A DNA stretch of 64,000 nt from Paracoccaceae bacterium. GTDB taxonomy: Bacteria > Pseudomonadota > Alphaproteobacteria > Rhodobacterales > Rhodobacteraceae. The translations under genes and the position numbers were made by a program. Of the stretch, positions 62,505 through 64,000 are shown piece by piece. The stretch covers positions 558,001 to 622,000 of the forward strand of contig JACKKJ010000001.1 in the NCBI GenBank assembly GCA_024236495.1, read 5' to 3'. The notes under the pieces were generated by a model. It did no database searches, was not told the DNA's origin, and saw nothing but the letters and a program-made list of their open reading frames with translations. The number at the start of each line of letters is the position of its first letter. The stretch's first letter is position 1.

Positions 62505-63185
62505 TCAGATCGTTCTCCGCCTGATACGCCAGAGCAGGTAAAGTGTCATCCCCGCCCAGACGCCCGCCAGCGAAAACCAGGTGATTGCGTATTCCAGATG
62601 GTCGTTCACGATGCCGGAGGTGTCGACCGGCCGGGGTTCGATCCCTTGCGCGGCGCCCTCGGCCGTGCGGATCACCACCATCAGGGGCTCCGTCCCGAGG
62701 GTCGCCGACATCGCGGCGACGTCGCGCGCGAACCAAAGGCCCGTCGCGGGATCCGGCGGCGGGGTGTAGGCATCGGCGTCCTGCGGCCAGTGCAGGTTGC
62801 CCGTGACGTTCAGGTCGACCGGGGGGCGCGGCGTGGCGCGGGCCTCTTCGCGAATGAAGCCGCGATCAAGAAGGATGCGGCGGCCGCCGTTGGTCTCGAA
62901 GACCGCGATCACCTCGTACCCCGCGCCGACGTTCTTCTGCCCTGAAAGGACCAGCGCCTCCTGCCCCGTGGTATGGCCAGTGAGCGTTACGGGAAGATAA
63001 ACATCCCTGTCACGATCCGGCGCCGCGACATCCGCCAGCGCGACCGGCGCCGCGTCGATCCGCGCGGCGATCTCGGCCAGCATCGTCTCCTTCCACTCCA
63101 GGCGGCGCAACTGCCACAAGCCAAGCGACATCAGGATCGCGATGCCGCCAAGGCCGAGGATCAGCGGAAAGACTATGCGGCGCAT
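62505..63185 (-). CDS. SURF1-family cytochrome oxidase assembly protein
   Basis: A 226-residue protein with an N-terminal helix (VFPLILGLGGIAILMSLGLWQLRRLEWKE in pattern) and a C-terminal helix (YAITWFSLAGVWAGMTLYLLWRIRR). GLWQLRRL, ILLDRGFI and the NDHLEYAITWF end are SURF1 motifs. It helps insert haem a into cytochrome oxidase. It follows the coxC gene and precedes thrC. An upstream ATG would make it far longer than normal. Confidence 0.95.
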   Translation of the reverse strand: MRRIVFPLILGLGGIAILMSLGLWQLRRLEWKETMLAEIAARIDAAPVALADVAAPDRDRDVYLPVTLTGHTTGQEALVLSGQKNVGAGYEVIAVFETNGGRRILLDRGFIREEARATPRPPVDLNVTGNLHWPQDADAYTPPPDPATGLWFARDVAAMSATLGTEPLMVVIRTAEGAAQGIEPRPVDTSGIVNDHLEYAITWFSLAGVWAGMTLYLLWRIRRRTI

Positions 63186-63201
63186 CTTCACCTCAAAACG
63201 A

Positions 63202-63225
63202 AAGCGCGGGGTTTCCCCCGCGCTT
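63202..63225 (-). terminator. Terminator-like hairpin between coxC and SURF1 genes
   Basis: AAGCGCGGGG (63202-63211) and CCCCGCGCTT (63216-63225) form a perfect ten-base-pair stem with a four-base loop. Read leftward it is followed by TTCGTTTTG. It would end or lower transcription from coxC before SURF1. Confidence 0.7.
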
Positions 63226-63250
63226 GTCAGTGCCGTTGCGGGCCCGGTTC

Positions 63251-64000
63251 CTACTGGCCCCAGACGTAGACCGCTGCGAAGAGGAACAGCCAGACCACGT
63301 CGACGAAGTGCCAGTACCAGGCGGCGGCTTCGAAGCCGACGTGCTGTTCGGGGGTGAAATGCCCCTTCATCGCGCGGATCATGCACACCAGAAGGAAGAT
63401 CGTCCCGATGATGACATGGGCGCCGTGGAAGCCCGTCGCCATGAAGAATGACGCGCCGTAGATGTTGCCGGCAAAGCCGAAGGCCGCGTGGCTGTATTCG
63501 TAGGCCTGCAGGAAGGTGAAGCAAACGCCAAGGAGCACCGCCAGCGCCAGGCCGTTGATCATGTCCTTGCGGTTGTTCTCATGCGCGATGGCATGGTGCG
63601 CCCAGGTCGCGGCCGCGCCCGAACACAGCAGGATCAGCGTGTTGATGAGCGGCAGGTGCCAGGGGTCGAAGGTTTCGATTCCCGCCGGCGGCCAGACACC
63701 GTCGATCGCCGGGCTCATCGGCCCCATCGGGTAAAGCGCGTGCTTGAAGAAGGTCCAGAACCAGGCCGAGAAGAACATCACCTCGGACATGATGAAAAGG
63801 ATGAACCCGTAGCGCAGGCCGATCCGAACGACGGGCGTGTGATCGCCGATCTGCGCCTCGTGCACCACTTCCGACCACCAGGCGTACATGACGTAGGCGA
63901 CAAGCGCGAAGCCGATCAGGAAGACGAAGGGCGTGACGGCATGCATCCAAAGGACCGCGCCGAAAAGCATGATGAAACCGCCGAGCGCGCCGAGAAACGG
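63251..64000 (-). CDS. ctaE: Cytochrome c oxidase subunit III (5' end outside window)
   Basis: At least 249 residues of subunit III of the aa3-type oxidase, a seven-helix membrane protein. Present are IGLRYGFILFIMSEVMFFSAWFWTFFKHALYP in pattern, DPWHLPLINTLILLCSGAAATWAHHA, FFMATGFHGAHVIIGTIFL and the C-terminal WYWHFVDVVWLFLFAAVYVWGQ. The frame stays open to base 64000 (PFLGALGGFIMLFG), so only about 20-30 N-terminal residues are missing. It starts the coxC-SURF1-thrC run. Confidence 0.97.
   Translation of the reverse strand, partial: PFLGALGGFIMLFGAVLWMHAVTPFVFLIGFALVAYVMYAWWSEVVHEAQIGDHTPVVRIGLRYGFILFIMSEVMFFSAWFWTFFKHALYPMGPMSPAIDGVWPPAGIETFDPWHLPLINTLILLCSGAAATWAHHAIAHENNRKDMINGLALAVLLGVCFTFLQAYEYSHAAFGFAGNIYGASFFMATGFHGAHVIIGTIFLLVCMIRAMKGHFTPEQHVGFEAAAWYWHFVDVVWLFLFAAVYVWGQ

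Overview
The window is about two-thirds G+C, densely coded and chromosomal in character. It points to an alphaproteobacterium of the Rhodobacteraceae (Rhodobacter/Paracoccus-like). The grounds are the gene order at the right end (cytochrome oxidase subunit III, SURF1, threonine synthase, M16 peptidase, acetyltransferase), several DUF1127 small proteins, TRAP transport, an HutF/HutG-type histidine pathway, a Cys-less ribosomal protein L33, and two copies of an intergenic element (CTTCTTCATTGCG... plus hairpins) that I recall as typical of this family. No insertion sequence, prophage, CRISPR array or tRNA was recognised.

Left part (1-17.1 kb). This is mostly housekeeping: a truncated 8-oxoguanine deaminase, a HisN-like phosphatase, an XRE regulator, a quinone oxidoreductase, a LysR regulator, a Bax-inhibitor-1 membrane protein, L33, the RNase P RNA, an AmpD-like amidase with a lipoprotein, GatC-GatA, a UPF0173 hydrolase, TadA, an RluB-like pseudouridine synthase with a 44-residue repeated tail, a DUF2927 lipoprotein, a sugar kinase with D-aminoacyl-tRNA deacylase, a CAP-domain protein and an EamA exporter.

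Central catabolic part (17.2-40.7 kb). A probable uptake-and-oxidation module holds a crotonase, a trimethylamine-dehydrogenase-like flavoprotein, a TAXI-type TRAP transporter with DUF1850, and a DctB/DctD-type two-component system. A LysR gene diverges from the urate hydroxylase gene puuD. A porin follows, then a roughly 400-base gap with a possible structured RNA, then a PhyH-family dioxygenase divergent from another LysR gene. The histidine utilisation cluster comes next: hutC, hutD, hutF and hutIHGU, with palindromic operator candidates in both divergent promoter gaps. The pathway runs histidine, urocanate (HutH), imidazolonepropionate (HutU), formiminoglutamate (HutI), formylglutamate (HutF), glutamate plus formate (HutG).

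Right part (40.8-64 kb). It carries WaaA, a threonine-dehydratase-like enzyme, NUDIX, DUF1178, aspartate kinase, PtsP (nitrogen PTS enzyme I), a YghU-like glutathione transferase, EcsC, an M20 amidohydrolase, a GNAT enzyme, a flavin reductase, OsmC, a NYN-domain protein, a DUF6639-like protein, MtnP and Apt. A two-gene membrane module of different codon usage sits between mtnP and apt. A GlcD-like flavoprotein and the rimJ-like/M16/thrC/SURF1/coxC run finish the window.

The most unusual items are the trimethylamine-dehydrogenase-like/TAXI-TRAP/two-component module with an altered GAFTGA loop, the multibranched fold predicted at 30604-30768, the near-identical 132-bp coding repeats, and a few short repeated or palindromic intergenic motifs. 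All calls come from reading the sequence; no database search was run.
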